Assembly: GCA_900473415.1 (NCBI GenBank)
Contig: UCLR01000010.1
Location: forward strand, 351,762-415,761
Source of the DNA: Hyphomicrobiales bacterium
Lineage (GTDB): Bacteria > Pseudomonadota > Alphaproteobacteria > Rhizobiales > Beijerinckiaceae
Length of the DNA stretch: 64,000 nucleotides
Direction of reading: 5' to 3'
How positions within the stretch are numbered: the stretch's first letter is position 1; every line of letters starts with the position of its first letter. The position numbers were made by a program, and so were the translations under genes. The notes beneath the pieces were generated by a model. The model was not told where the DNA came from, searched no databases, and saw only the letters and a list, made by a program, of their open reading frames with translations. Shown in pieces: positions 1-9,184 of this stretch.

Positions 1-169
1 TGATGCGGGCGATATGGGCGGTCGTCAGGCTGCCCGGCACCTCGCCCTTCCAGGCGAGCCCGCCGACGACGGCCGCGGCGACGACACCCAAGACCGCGAG
101 CACGCGCCAGAAGGTGAGCCTGCGCCGGAGGCTGCGGCGGTCTGCGAGCAGATCGGCATCGGTCGACAT
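1..169 (-). CDS. sppA: Signal peptide peptidase SppA, N-terminal part (gene runs off the left edge)
   Basis: Only the first 56 codons are inside the window. The protein begins MSTDADLLADRRSLRRRL, followed by one hydrophobic segment of about 18 residues (residues 19-36) and then a GEVPGSLTTAHIARI stretch. This signal-anchor layout matches the start of alphaproteobacterial SppA, a membrane-anchored S49 serine protease that degrades signal peptides left in the membrane. The catalytic residues are outside the window. The ATG is supported by AGGAG six bases upstream. It lies downstream of rpsA in the same direction, a common neighbourhood in Hyphomicrobiales, with an Hsp70-like gene between them. 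The family call rests on a short fragment. Confidence 0.7.
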   Translation of the reverse strand, partial: MSTDADLLADRRSLRRRLTFWRVLAVLGVVAAAVVGGLAWKGEVPGSLTTAHIARI

Positions 170-241
170 CTGGCACTCCTGTCCGCTGTGGGTCGGTGGT
201 GTAGCCCCGCCATGCCAGCCGGGCAAGGCACCAGCGTGACG

Positions 242-1531
242 TCAGGCCGTGGCCTCAGCCCGGGCGCGGTCGAGCGCGAGCAGGGCGAGCCCGCTGGCAA
301 CCGAGCGGAAGGCATCGCCGATATGCACCTTGGCGGCGCCGAAGCGACGGTCGAACAGACTGCGCACCGCCGGCACATAGGAGGTGCCGCCGGTCATGAA
401 GACCGCCTCGATGCGCTCCGAGCCCAACCCGGCCTCGGCCAGTGCCCGGTCGAGCGCGGCTTCGATGGCCCCAACATCCTCCCTGATCCAGCGCTCGAAA
501 TCGCTGCGGCGGATCGGCGTCTCGATACTGACGCCCACCTGGTTGAAACGCAGCACCGTGGCCTCATTGTCGGAGAGGGCGATCTTCGTGGCCGAGACCG
601 CACGATAGAGTTCGTAGCCGAGATCATATTCGATCACCGTCAGCAAGTCCTCGAGCTTGGCGGGCTCGACCGCCTCGCGGATCAGGGCGTTGAGCTCGGC
701 CATGGTCTCGCGGCTCTTCATCAGGGAGAGCTTGTGCCACTGCGCGAAGGCGGCGTGATAGTGCGCCGGCACCGGCAGCAGCTTGCCGAAGGAACGGTAG
801 TCGCTGCCCTTGCCGAGCGCTGGCGAGACCGCATGCTCGATGATGCGATAATCGAAGGTATCGCCCGCGACGCCGACGCCGGCATGGGAGAGCGGAATCG
901 CCTCCAGCTGCCCACGCCTGCCCGGCTCGAAGCGCATCACCGAGAAGTCGCTGGTGCCGCCGCCGAAGTCAGCGACCAGCATGGTCTGCGGCGTCTTGAG
1001 GTCGCGGGCATACCAATAGGCGGCGCCGAGCGGCTCATAGGCGAAATCGACCTGGTCCATCCCGGCCTTGCCATAGGAGGCCTTGAGCCGGCCGAGCGCC
1101 AATTCCTCGTCGGGCCGCTCTCCGGCGAAGACGACGGGCCGGCCGGAGATGAGAGGCAGCGCGTCGCGGTCGTCGAGCCCGTTCGAGAGGTCGGTCAGGA
1201 AGACGCCGATCAGGTCCTCCAGCCGGAAGAGCTTGCCGAAGAGCCGGGTCTCCTGGAAGGCGCGGCTGGAGAGATGGGTCTTGAGCGACTGCAGGAAGCG
1301 GTGCTCGCTCGTCATGCCGAGCGCCATGTCGAGCGCGTCGGGGCCGCTGACATGGGTGATGCGGCTTTGAGGGGGCCGGCCCTCGCGCCAGAACATCAGG
1401 GCCGAGCGGTAGGCGTCGACCGCGCCCTGCTTGGTCGCAAAGGAGCGTGTCATGACCGAGCCGTCGGCCCCTGCCAGCGCGACGACGCTGTTGGTGGTGC
1501 CGAAGTCGATGCCGATGGCGGCGGGGGTCAT
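242..1531 (-). CDS. Hsp70 family protein, short YegD-like form
   Basis: This 429-residue protein has an actin/Hsp70 nucleotide-binding fold. The phosphate-1 loop is IGIDFGTTNSVVA (residues 6-18), the phosphate-2 loop is VADFGGGTSDFSV, and the adenosine motif is EAVFMTGGTSYVPA near the C-terminus. It ends soon after the ATPase domain, so it lacks the beta-sandwich and lid substrate-binding domain of DnaK (about 640 residues); E. coli YegD has a similar length. It is probably a cytoplasmic ATPase or chaperone-like protein whose client is unknown. The ATG follows GAGGAG at good spacing. It sits between rpsA, from which a terminator separates it, and sppA. Confidence 0.88.
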   Translation of the reverse strand: MTPAAIGIDFGTTNSVVALAGADGSVMTRSFATKQGAVDAYRSALMFWREGRPPQSRITHVSGPDALDMALGMTSEHRFLQSLKTHLSSRAFQETRLFGKLFRLEDLIGVFLTDLSNGLDDRDALPLISGRPVVFAGERPDEELALGRLKASYGKAGMDQVDFAYEPLGAAYWYARDLKTPQTMLVADFGGGTSDFSVMRFEPGRRGQLEAIPLSHAGVGVAGDTFDYRIIEHAVSPALGKGSDYRSFGKLLPVPAHYHAAFAQWHKLSLMKSRETMAELNALIREAVEPAKLEDLLTVIEYDLGYELYRAVSATKIALSDNEATVLRFNQVGVSIETPIRRSDFERWIREDVGAIEAALDRALAEAGLGSERIEAVFMTGGTSYVPAVRSLFDRRFGAAKVHIGDAFRSVASGLALLALDRARAEATA

Positions 1532-1551
1532 GATCTGGCTCCTCTAACGCT

Positions 1552-1587
1552 GAAACAAAAGCCCGCGCGGATTTCTCCACGCGGGCT
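1552..1587 (-). terminator. Rho-independent terminator of rpsA
   Basis: On the minus strand AGCCCGCG and CGCGGGCT form an 8-bp GC stem (1580-1587 with 1560-1567), followed at once by TTTTGTTTC. It lies 36 bases past the rpsA stop and just upstream of the Hsp70 gene. Confidence 0.8.
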
Positions 1588-1622
1588 GAACTTGGAGGCC
1601 GGCCGCCGAGGCGGCCGAAACC

Positions 1623-3329
1623 TCACTTCTTGTCGGTCGTCGCCTTCTTGAGGGCGGCGCCCAGGATGTCGCCGAGCGAGGCGCCGGAGTCGGCAGAGCC
1701 GTACTGCGCCATCGCCTCCTTCTCCTCGGCCATCTCCAGGGCCTTGATCGAGACCTGGATCTTGCGGGCCTTCTTGTCGAAGAGCACGACGCGGGCATCG
1801 ACCTTCTCGCCGGGGGCGAAGCGCTCGGGGCGCTGCTCGGCGCGGTCACGCGCGAGCTCCGCGCGCTTGATGAAGGTCATCATGTCCGTGCCCGAGATCT
1901 TGACGTCGAGACCCGACTCCTTGACCTCGACGATCTCACAGGTGACGACCTGGCCCTTCTTGAACTCGCCGGCATCCACGAAGGGATCGCCGCCGAGCTG
2001 CTTCAGGCCGAGCGAGATACGCTCCTTCTCGACGTCCACATCGAGAACGACGGCCTGCAGGACGTCGCCCTTCTTGTATTCCTCGATGACCTGCTCGCCC
2101 GGACGGTTCCAGTCGAGATCCGAGAGGTGGATCATGCCGTCGATGTCGCCTTCCAGGCCCAGGAACAGACCGAACTCGGTCTTGTTCTTGACCTCGCCCT
2201 CGACCGTCGAACCAGCCGGATGCTGCTCGGCGAACAGCTCCCACGGGTTGCGCAGGGTCTGCTTGAGGCCGAGCGAGATGCGGCGCTTGACCGGATCGAC
2301 CTCGAGGATCGCGACGTCGACTTCCTGCGAGGTCGAGACGATCTTGCCGGGGTGGACGTTCTTCTTGGTCCAGGACATCTCGGAGACGTGGATCAGGCCT
2401 TCGATGCCCGGCTCCACTTCGACGAACGCGCCGTAGTCCGTGATGTTGGTCACGCGGCCCTTGAGACGGGTGCCGACCGGGTAACGCTCGGCGATGCCAT
2501 CCCACGGATCGGCCAGCAGCTGCTTGATGCCGAGCGAGATGCGGTGCGTGTCCTGGTTGATCTTGATGATCTTGACCTTGACCGTCTGGCCGATGGTCAC
2601 GACCTCGGACGGGTGGTTCACGCGACGCCACGCCATGTCGGTGACGTGCAGCAGGCCGTCGATGCCGCCGAGGTCAACGAACGCACCGTACTCGGTGATG
2701 TTCTTGACGACGCCGTCGATGACCTGGCCCTCTTCGAGCGAGGCGACGAGCTCGGAACGAGCCTCGGCGCGGGTCTCTTCGAGGACGGTGCGGCGCGACA
2801 CGACGATATTGCCGCGGCGGCGATCCATCTTGAGGATCTCGAAGGGCTGCGGCTGGCCCATCAGCGGGCCGACGTCGCGGATCGGGCGGATGTCGACCTG
2901 CGAGCGCGGCAGGAAGGCCACGGCGCCGTCGAGGTCGACGGTGTAGCCGCCCTTGACGGTGTTGAAGATCATGCCGGTGACCTTCTCGCGAGCCTCGAAG
3001 GCCTTCTCGAGCTTGACCCAGCTCTCTTCGCGGCGAGCCTTGTCGCGCGAGATGACGGCTTCGCCGAGCGCGTTCTCGATCCGGTCGAGATAGACCTCGA
3101 CCTCGTCGCCGACGCCGATTTCCTGCTCACGGCCGGGGCCGGTGAATTCCTTGAGCGCGACGCGCCCTTCCGTCTTCAGGCCGACGTCGATGATCGCCAT
3201 ATCCTTCTCGATGGCGACGACCTTGCCCTTGATGACGGTACCTTCCATCGCCTCGTTGCGGGCGAAGGACTCTTCGAGGAGGGCGGCGAAATCCTCGCGA
3301 CCCGCGCTGTAGCTTTCAACTGCTGACAT
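1623..3329 (-). CDS. rpsA: 30S ribosomal protein S1
   Basis: A 568-residue protein with the tandem S1 (OB-fold) repeats of ribosomal protein S1, which binds mRNA on the 30S subunit and helps initiation on structured messages. Repeated cores such as [21 protein letters not shown] and [22 protein letters not shown] are clear, and the length is normal for alphaproteobacteria. The reading frame is open further upstream, but the true start is the ATG at 3329 ([10 protein letters not shown]), preceded by AGGAGTT. A strong terminator follows. cmk, often just upstream of rpsA, is not here; lemA is divergent instead. Confidence 0.97.
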   Translation of the reverse strand: MSAVESYSAGREDFAALLEESFARNEAMEGTVIKGKVVAIEKDMAIIDVGLKTEGRVALKEFTGPGREQEIGVGDEVEVYLDRIENALGEAVISRDKARREESWVKLEKAFEAREKVTGMIFNTVKGGYTVDLDGAVAFLPRSQVDIRPIRDVGPLMGQPQPFEILKMDRRRGNIVVSRRTVLEETRAEARSELVASLEEGQVIDGVVKNITEYGAFVDLGGIDGLLHVTDMAWRRVNHPSEVVTIGQTVKVKIIKINQDTHRISLGIKQLLADPWDGIAERYPVGTRLKGRVTNITDYGAFVEVEPGIEGLIHVSEMSWTKKNVHPGKIVSTSQEVDVAILEVDPVKRRISLGLKQTLRNPWELFAEQHPAGSTVEGEVKNKTEFGLFLGLEGDIDGMIHLSDLDWNRPGEQVIEEYKKGDVLQAVVLDVDVEKERISLGLKQLGGDPFVDAGEFKKGQVVTCEIVEVKESGLDVKISGTDMMTFIKRAELARDRAEQRPERFAPGEKVDARVVLFDKKARKIQVSIKALEMAEEKEAMAQYGSADSGASLGDILGAALKKATTDKK

Positions 3330-3708
3330 ATGAACTCCTGAGGCCGGCCGCGTATCCCGCGGATGTCCGGCTTGGGCGCCGTGGTTGGTGTTGCGGTCCG
3401 GATCGCTGCCGTCGGCGCCTCCTCTCGGAGAACTGCCGGCCTTCGAGCACAGGCCGGGGCGCCAGGCCGCCGGATCGATCCGTATCCCAAGGACTCGTTT
3501 CCAGCACGAAACGGGAGCAGGCCTTGAAAGCCGCCCCCGGCACATGATCGATCACGGCCCTTCGGACAGCGCGGATGTAATCCAAGCAGGGCCCGGAAGC
3601 AAGTTTGCAGACACCTCCCCTATTCCCAGGATGACGGTCCGCGACCGCTTCCCCAAGGTCGCACGCCGTGCCAGTGTGCGCGCACTACCGCGTAGGGAGG
3701 CGAATTTG
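3330..3708. other. 379-bp non-coding region between divergent rpsA and lemA
   Basis: No convincing gene is visible on either strand. The open frames crossing it are extensions of rpsA and lemA with no family resemblance. It must hold the rpsA promoter and a long 5-prime leader, where S1 autoregulation would act, plus the lemA promoter. I could not assign -35/-10 boxes with confidence. A CCCGGAAGC stretch near 3590 recalls the SRP RNA loop but does not complete the motif. Confidence 0.6.
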
Positions 3709-4266
3709 ATGGGTTGGGTCGTTCTCGGGCTTATCGTAGCCGTCGTCGTCTACCTAATCATGACCTATAACGGGCTCGTCGCGATGCGGCAGCGCGTCAA
3801 CCAAGCCTTCGCGGATATCGACGTGCAGCTCAAGCAGCGCCACGACCTGATCCCGAACCTGGTCGAGACGGTGAAGGGCTATGCGACGCACGAGAAATCG
3901 ACGCTGGATGCGGTGATCGCCGCCCGCAACGCGGCGCAAGGCGCGACCGGGGTCCACGACAAGGCCGCCGCCGAGCAACAGCTCTCCGGCGCGGTCGGTC
4001 GACTGCTCGCGCTCGGCGAGGCCTATCCGGACCTCAAGGCCAGCGCCAATTTCCAGCAGCTCCAGGTCGATCTCGGCAACGTCGAAGACAAGCTCGCGGC
4101 GGCGCGGCGCTTCTTCAACAATGCGGTGAGCGAGTTCAACGCGGCGATCCAGGCCTTTCCTGCGGTCCTGTTCGCGCCGCAGATGGGCTTCACCCAGCGC
4201 GAATTCTTCGATGTCGGCGAGCAGACGCGCGCGCAGATTGAGGTCGCGCCCAGCGTGAAGTTCTAA
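3709..4266 (+). CDS. LemA family protein
   Basis: A 185-residue LemA-type protein: one N-terminal membrane segment (MGWVVLGLIVAVVVYLIM), then the helical domain with the family signature around AFADIDVQLKQRHDLIPNLV and VKGYATHEKSTLDAVIAAR. LemA proteins are membrane-anchored with the helical domain outside the cytoplasm; their biochemical role is unclear. The ATG follows AGGGAGG at 3694-3700, and the longer upstream frame has no family similarity. An M48 metalloprotease gene follows 34 bases later; LemA-M48 pairs are common and suggest a shared envelope quality-control function. Confidence 0.92.
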   Translation: MGWVVLGLIVAVVVYLIMTYNGLVAMRQRVNQAFADIDVQLKQRHDLIPNLVETVKGYATHEKSTLDAVIAARNAAQGATGVHDKAAAEQQLSGAVGRLLALGEAYPDLKASANFQQLQVDLGNVEDKLAAARRFFNNAVSEFNAAIQAFPAVLFAPQMGFTQREFFDVGEQTRAQIEVAPSVKF

Positions 4267-4300
4267 GACAGGCGAGCGCCGGGCAAGCGGAGCGGCGGCG

Positions 4301-5374
4301 ATGGCCGAGGCCTTCGGGCTCTACACCCATCAGCGCAACAACCGGATCAGGTCCAACTTCCTGATCGCCGGGCTTTTCGTGCTCGTCTACGTCATGGCGT
4401 GGGGGCTGCTGCTCGTCGCCTATGGCTATGGCGGCGTGCCTTACGGCCGCAGCGCCTTCGGCGAAGCGAGCCGCATCTTCCGCTCCTGGTTCCCGCTCAT
4501 CACGGCCGCGACGATGCTGTGGGTCTTCATCGGCTTCCGCATCAATGTCGCGCTGATCGGCGCGGTGATGGGCGCGAAGGGCATCGCGCGGGAAGACAAT
4601 CCCAAGCTCTACCGGATGCTGGAGAACCTCTGCATCTCGCGCGGCCTGACTATGCCGAAGCTCGCCATCGTCGAAAGCGACGCGCTCAACGCCTTCGCCA
4701 GCGGCGTCAACGACAAGCAGTTCACCGTGACGGTGACGAGCGGGCTTCTCGCCCAGCTCAACGACGCCGAAGTCGAGGCCGTGCTGGCCCATGAACTGAC
4801 CCATATCCGCAATGGCGACGTGAAGCTGATGGTGGTCGCCGTCGTGATCGCAGGCGTCATCTCCTTCGTCGGCGAGATGGTGTTCCGCGGCTTCGGCCGC
4901 AGCAGGATCCGGATGTCGTCCGACGATTCCAAGAAGGGCAACGGCATCGCCATCGTGATCGGCATCGCCGTAATAGCGATCTCCTGGTTGCTGGCGGTGC
5001 TGATCCGGCTGTCTCTGTCGCGCTCTCGCGAATACCTCGCCGATGCCGGCGCGGTGGAGCTGACGAAGAACCCCGACGCGATGATATCGGCCCTGCTGAA
5101 GATTTCAGGGAGGGCCGATATCGACGGCGTTCCCTCGGGCGTCATGGATATGTGCTTCGAGAACGATCCGGACGATTTCGCCGACCTGTTTTCGACGCAT
5201 CCGTCCGTCACCAAGCGCGTCCAGGCGCTGGTCGAGACGGCGGGTGGACGGATGCCGGCCATGCCGCCGCATCCGCCGAAGGTCAGCGAGCGGCAGGACC
5301 TTCCGACCATGGTGGGGGAAAGCGCGGCGCACGGCCCCTGGGCGCGGCCGCCGCAGGCTGGCGGGCCCGGCTGA
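4301..5374 (+). CDS. M48 family zinc metalloprotease (HtpX-like)
   Basis: A 357-residue membrane protease. Two hydrophobic helices lie at residues 20-41 and about 63-90. The zinc site is VLAHELTHIRNGD (H164, E165, H168) with the third ligand in SREYLADAG (E244), and two further membrane segments lie at about 176-194 and 216-236. This is the HtpX/Ste24 architecture, with the active site facing the cytoplasm, degrading misfolded membrane proteins. The C-terminal tail (about 320-357) is proline-rich and probably unstructured. It is paired with lemA just upstream. It may be HtpX itself or a LemA-linked paralogue. Confidence 0.9.
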   Translation: MAEAFGLYTHQRNNRIRSNFLIAGLFVLVYVMAWGLLLVAYGYGGVPYGRSAFGEASRIFRSWFPLITAATMLWVFIGFRINVALIGAVMGAKGIAREDNPKLYRMLENLCISRGLTMPKLAIVESDALNAFASGVNDKQFTVTVTSGLLAQLNDAEVEAVLAHELTHIRNGDVKLMVVAVVIAGVISFVGEMVFRGFGRSRIRMSSDDSKKGNGIAIVIGIAVIAISWLLAVLIRLSLSRSREYLADAGAVELTKNPDAMISALLKISGRADIDGVPSGVMDMCFENDPDDFADLFSTHPSVTKRVQALVETAGGRMPAMPPHPPKVSERQDLPTMVGESAAHGPWARPPQAGGPG

Positions 5375-6283
5375 TCAGCCGACGACGAGCTTCGCCGGAT
5401 CGATCTCGAAGACCAACGGATAGAAGGTGCTCCAGCGGTTCCAGCGCCGGGTCCCGGCCTCGGCGACCGCCCAGAGCTTGCCGTCCGGCGCATAACCAAG
5501 GTCCTCGATCCCGCCGGGGGCGGGATAGCGCGCGAGCACCGCGCCGCTGCGGCTGTCGAGCCGCGACAGGAAAGCCGGTCGATTGCCGGAGCTCTGCGCG
5601 ATCCAGATGCTGCCCTCGGAGCCGAGCGTGGCGCCTTGCGCGAAGAGCGGCAGAGGGACCGTGACCTCGGCATCGGCCAGACCAACGGGCGCCTCCGCTG
5701 CGGAGAGGATGCGGGCAACGCGGACGGCATGAAGACTGGGGGCGCCCTCTCGGCGATAGGGCCCGAACCAGAGCCTGTCAGCCGACGCCGCCAGGAACGC
5801 CGGGCCCATCGCCTTGTCGACGCGCGTCTCCCTCAGGGGCACGCATTCGCCCCTTCGGCAGGTTTCTCGGAAGTCGAGCGCGAGGAGCCGTCCGGAATTG
5901 GCGACGAAGAGCGTATGCCCGACCATGGCGAGGCCGCCGGGATGGCCATAGGTTGCGGGCAGCGCAAAGCTGCCGAGCAGGCGCCCGTCATTGCGGCCCA
6001 GACGAAAGAGGCGGGATGGGCCGTTGTCCTGATCGCGCTCGGTGCTGCGGTAAGCAGCTATCAGGATCTCGTCCTGGTAGACGGTGAGCCCCTGCGGGAC
6101 ATAACCCTCGTTCAGGCTGGGCGACCAGTAGCGGCGACCGATCGCCGCCTCGTTGGGCACGGCGGTCAGCTCGCGTGCATCGTAGTCCGGAGCCTCGCCC
6201 GGCAGTACCGGGCGCGCGAGCGCGGCGGGGGCCAGACAAAGGCCCAGGCCTGCCGCCAGTACCTCGCGACGGTTGAACTTCAC
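5375..6283 (-). CDS. Secreted protein of unknown function, Tat-type signal, probable beta-propeller
   Basis: I do not recognise the family. The protein has 302 residues if it starts at the GTG at 6283. It opens with KFNRREVLAAGLGLCLAPAALA, which resembles a twin-arginine signal peptide, although the second position of the motif is not ideal. The mature part is rich in short beta-type repeats (QGLTVYQDEILIAAYRS, GGLAMVGHTLFVANSGRLL, YAPDGKLWAVAEAG), as in propeller or lactonase-like periplasmic proteins. The GTG lies 4 bases after the stop of the upstream isomerase gene, so the two are probably co-transcribed. Its substrate is unknown. Confidence 0.75.
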   Translation of the reverse strand: MKFNRREVLAAGLGLCLAPAALARPVLPGEAPDYDARELTAVPNEAAIGRRYWSPSLNEGYVPQGLTVYQDEILIAAYRSTERDQDNGPSRLFRLGRNDGRLLGSFALPATYGHPGGLAMVGHTLFVANSGRLLALDFRETCRRGECVPLRETRVDKAMGPAFLAASADRLWFGPYRREGAPSLHAVRVARILSAAEAPVGLADAEVTVPLPLFAQGATLGSEGSIWIAQSSGNRPAFLSRLDSRSGAVLARYPAPGGIEDLGYAPDGKLWAVAEAGTRRWNRWSTFYPLVFEIDPAKLVVG

Positions 6284-6287
6284 CGCG

Positions 6288-6896
6288 TCAGCACCCCTGC
6301 GTCGCCCATTCGAGCGCTTCCTCAAGCCGGTCGTCGCCCCAGAACGGCTCGCCGTCCCCGGTAATGAAGAACGGCGCCCCGAAGATGCCGAGCGACTTCG
6401 CGTATTCGGTCTCGGCCTTGAGCCGACCCCGAACCTCCTCGCTGCGCGCGAGCGGCAGGGTGGCGCCCGGGTCACGGCCCGCCTCCTTCAGCGCCTCGCT
6501 CAGCACAGCCTCGTCGGCGATGTTGCGCCCCTCGCCGAACTGGGCCCGGAACAGCGCTTTGGAGAAGACCGGCGTCCAGCCCTCCTCGCGGCCGGCCAGC
6601 GCCAGCCGCGTCGCGGTCACGGAGTTCTGGGGAAATTCCTCGGGCTTGACGAAATTGATGCCCTGCCTGCGAGCGCGACGCGCGGTATCGCGCCACATAT
6701 AGCGCCCCTTGGCCGGATAGAGCACGAAAGGTGAGCTGTTCCAGCCCTGCGCGGCGAAGATCGGTCCCAATAGAAGGGGGCGCCAGCGCAGATCCACACC
6801 AGCCTCCTCGGCCAGTTTCTCGATCCTCAACGCACTCAGACAGGCATAGGGGGACGCAAGCTCATACCAGAAGTCCAGGACGGGACGATTGGGCAT
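6288..6896 (-). CDS. DsbA-fold isomerase, 2-hydroxychromene-2-carboxylate isomerase family
   Basis: A 202-residue protein of the HCCA isomerase/kappa-GST group. The N-terminal DFWYELASPYACL places a serine (Ser15) where DsbA has its first cysteine, as in glutathione-dependent HCCA isomerases. The C-terminal SLGIFGAPFFITGDGEPFWGDDRLEEAL is the characteristic cis-proline end of the fold. Characterised members act in naphthalene catabolism, but most homologues have unknown glutathione-dependent roles and no other naphthalene gene is nearby. The upstream ATG follows a weak GGAGGTTGA. A putative secreted protein gene follows 4 bases after the stop. Confidence 0.85.
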   Translation of the reverse strand: MPNRPVLDFWYELASPYACLSALRIEKLAEEAGVDLRWRPLLLGPIFAAQGWNSSPFVLYPAKGRYMWRDTARRARRQGINFVKPEEFPQNSVTATRLALAGREEGWTPVFSKALFRAQFGEGRNIADEAVLSEALKEAGRDPGATLPLARSEEVRGRLKAETEYAKSLGIFGAPFFITGDGEPFWGDDRLEEALEWATQGC

Positions 6897-7140
6897 TCAA
6901 CCTCCAGGCGAGTCGCCATCATTTATGTCATGCTCCGTCGCGGCTTTCACCCTCCCGGAACCCGACGCCGGGCGCGGCAGAACCGCAGCCGACGGGAAGG
7001 AGCAGCCCGTTTGCGCCTGACCCATCACGCGATGACGCGGGATTGATCAGAAGGTTCCGATTGCTTCGCTCCAAGGCCTGCGATAGTGCGCCATTGCGTC
7101 CGAAACGCGGCCCGCAGACACCAGCAGGAAATTGATCAAG

Positions 7141-8373
<1,233 letters not shown>

Positions 8374-8392
8374 GAAAGCTCTGCTGAAGCGT

Positions 8393-8445
8393 GTCATCCC
8401 GCACGCGTTGCAGCACGTAGTGCTGCGGCGCAGATGCGGGATCGC
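8393..8445 (+). repeat. REP-like palindromic element, left copy
   Basis: A 53-bp imperfect palindrome starting GTCATCCCG and ending GGGATCGC. CCCGCA pairs with TGCGGG at the base of the stem, and GCAGCAC-GTA-GTGCTGC forms the tip. Aligned without gaps to the reverse complement of 8790-8842, 41 of 53 positions match. The base stem differs by compensating changes (CA/TG here, TG/CA there). The pair brackets the GIY-YIG gene in inverted orientation. It may also terminate argG transcripts. Confidence 0.75.
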
Positions 8446-8461
8446 AAGACGATAAGAACTC

Positions 8462-8749
8462 TTATCCCCCGGCGAGGTCAGCCCACGCCGGGTTTTCTTT
8501 TTCTATCAACGCGATCTTCCAGGCGCGACGCCACTTCTTGAGCACCTTCTCGCGCTCGATCGCCTGGTTGGGATCGTCGAATATCTCGACATAAACGAGC
8601 CGGTCGATGTTGTACTTGGCCGCATGCCCCCTGATCGCATGGCTTTTGTGCTCGGCGACCCGGCGTTCGAGATCATTGGTAATGCCGATGTAGAGCGGGC
8701 CGTCCTTGCGCGTCGCGAGGATGTAGACAGCGTAGACACGCGCGGTCAT
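8462..8749 (-). CDS. Small GIY-YIG nuclease (URI-type)
   Basis: A 95-residue single-domain GIY-YIG endonuclease. The first strand carries VYI (8-10), then YIG (20-22), NDLERRV with catalytic Arg30, AIEREK with metal-binding Glu65, and KENP with Asn86, so the active site looks complete. There is no other domain. The start is the ATG at 8749 behind GGAGCC; the frame extends 22 codons upstream without family similarity. Such small nucleases are numerous in alphaproteobacteria and have no agreed role. A 16-bp palindrome (8451-8466, GATAAGA/TCTTATC) overlaps the stop. The gene sits between two inverted copies of a REP-like element. Confidence 0.9.
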   Translation of the reverse strand: MTARVYAVYILATRKDGPLYIGITNDLERRVAEHKSHAIRGHAAKYNIDRLVYVEIFDDPNQAIEREKVLKKWRRAWKIALIEKENPAWADLAGG

Positions 8750-8789
8750 CGCGGCTCCGATCCGGAAAAGATGGAGCCTAATCCGGTTG

Positions 8790-8842
8790 GCGGTCCCGTG
8801 TCTGCGCAACGGCACTTCGCGCCGCAGCGCGCACGGGATGAC
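8790..8842 (-). repeat. REP-like palindromic element, right copy (inverted)
   Basis: Read on the minus strand this 53-bp element starts GTCATCCCG and ends GGGACCGC. CCCGTG pairs with CACGGG and an inner GCGGC/GTCGT-type arm forms the tip. It is the inverted, about 77% identical partner of 8393-8445 and begins 41 bases upstream of the nuclease start codon. I see no target-site duplication outside the pair. Confidence 0.75.
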
Positions 8843-8883
8843 CTCGCCTTGATGGCGCCTGTTTCACGGCGCCCGAGCCACGC

Positions 8884-9129
8884 TCAAGGCTCGTCGATCA
8901 CCTCGGTCGAGGGGCGGTCATGGCCATCGGCCAGTTCCTGATGCCACTGGCCGTCCTTGTCCTGGTAGACAATGCCGTCGGTGCTGCCGGCGATGGTCTG
9001 GCGGGCGGCGGCCCGGGTGGCCGCCTTGCGCGCGGCCTCATGCGAGGAGAAGGTCTCCGACAGCACGTCGCCGACCTTGTAGGCCCAGCCGCCGTCGTGT
9101 TCGACGACCTCATACTTGACCATGACCAT
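8884..9129 (-). CDS. DUF2188-like small protein
   Basis: An 81-residue protein (MVMVKYEVVEHDGGWAYKVG at the start) with the DUF2188 pattern: a strand containing a GGWAYK-type motif, then SHEAARKAATRAAARQ, then a strand ending in YQDKDGQWHQE. The family is small, cytoplasmic and of unknown function. The ATG at 9129 is preferred over the in-frame ATG at 9123 because an excellent AAAGGAGG lies seven bases upstream. It follows fabI in the same direction, 55 bases after its stop, and could be co-transcribed with it. Confidence 0.8.
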   Translation of the reverse strand: MVMVKYEVVEHDGGWAYKVGDVLSETFSSHEAARKAATRAAARQTIAGSTDGIVYQDKDGQWHQELADGHDRPSTEVIDEP

Positions 9130-9184
9130 CGCGCACCCTCCTTTCATGCGAAGGGGAACGGCGGCCGGGTTCAGCAGGTTCCGC

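Noticed and set aside
3575..3615. A CAGGGCCCGGAAGCAAG stretch resembling the conserved loop of bacterial SRP (4.5S) RNA
   Set aside because: After GGAAG the required AGCAG-type half of the loop is missing and no long flanking helix is visible.
6897..7140. Possible leader RNA or riboswitch upstream of argG
   Set aside because: Several short GC palindromes occur but none forms a recognisable riboswitch or attenuator, and no ARG box is clear.
8855..8883. GGCGCC repeat pair before the DUF2188 stop as a third palindromic element
   Set aside because: It shares no sequence with the 53-bp elements flanking the GIY-YIG gene and is simply a short hairpin near a stop codon.
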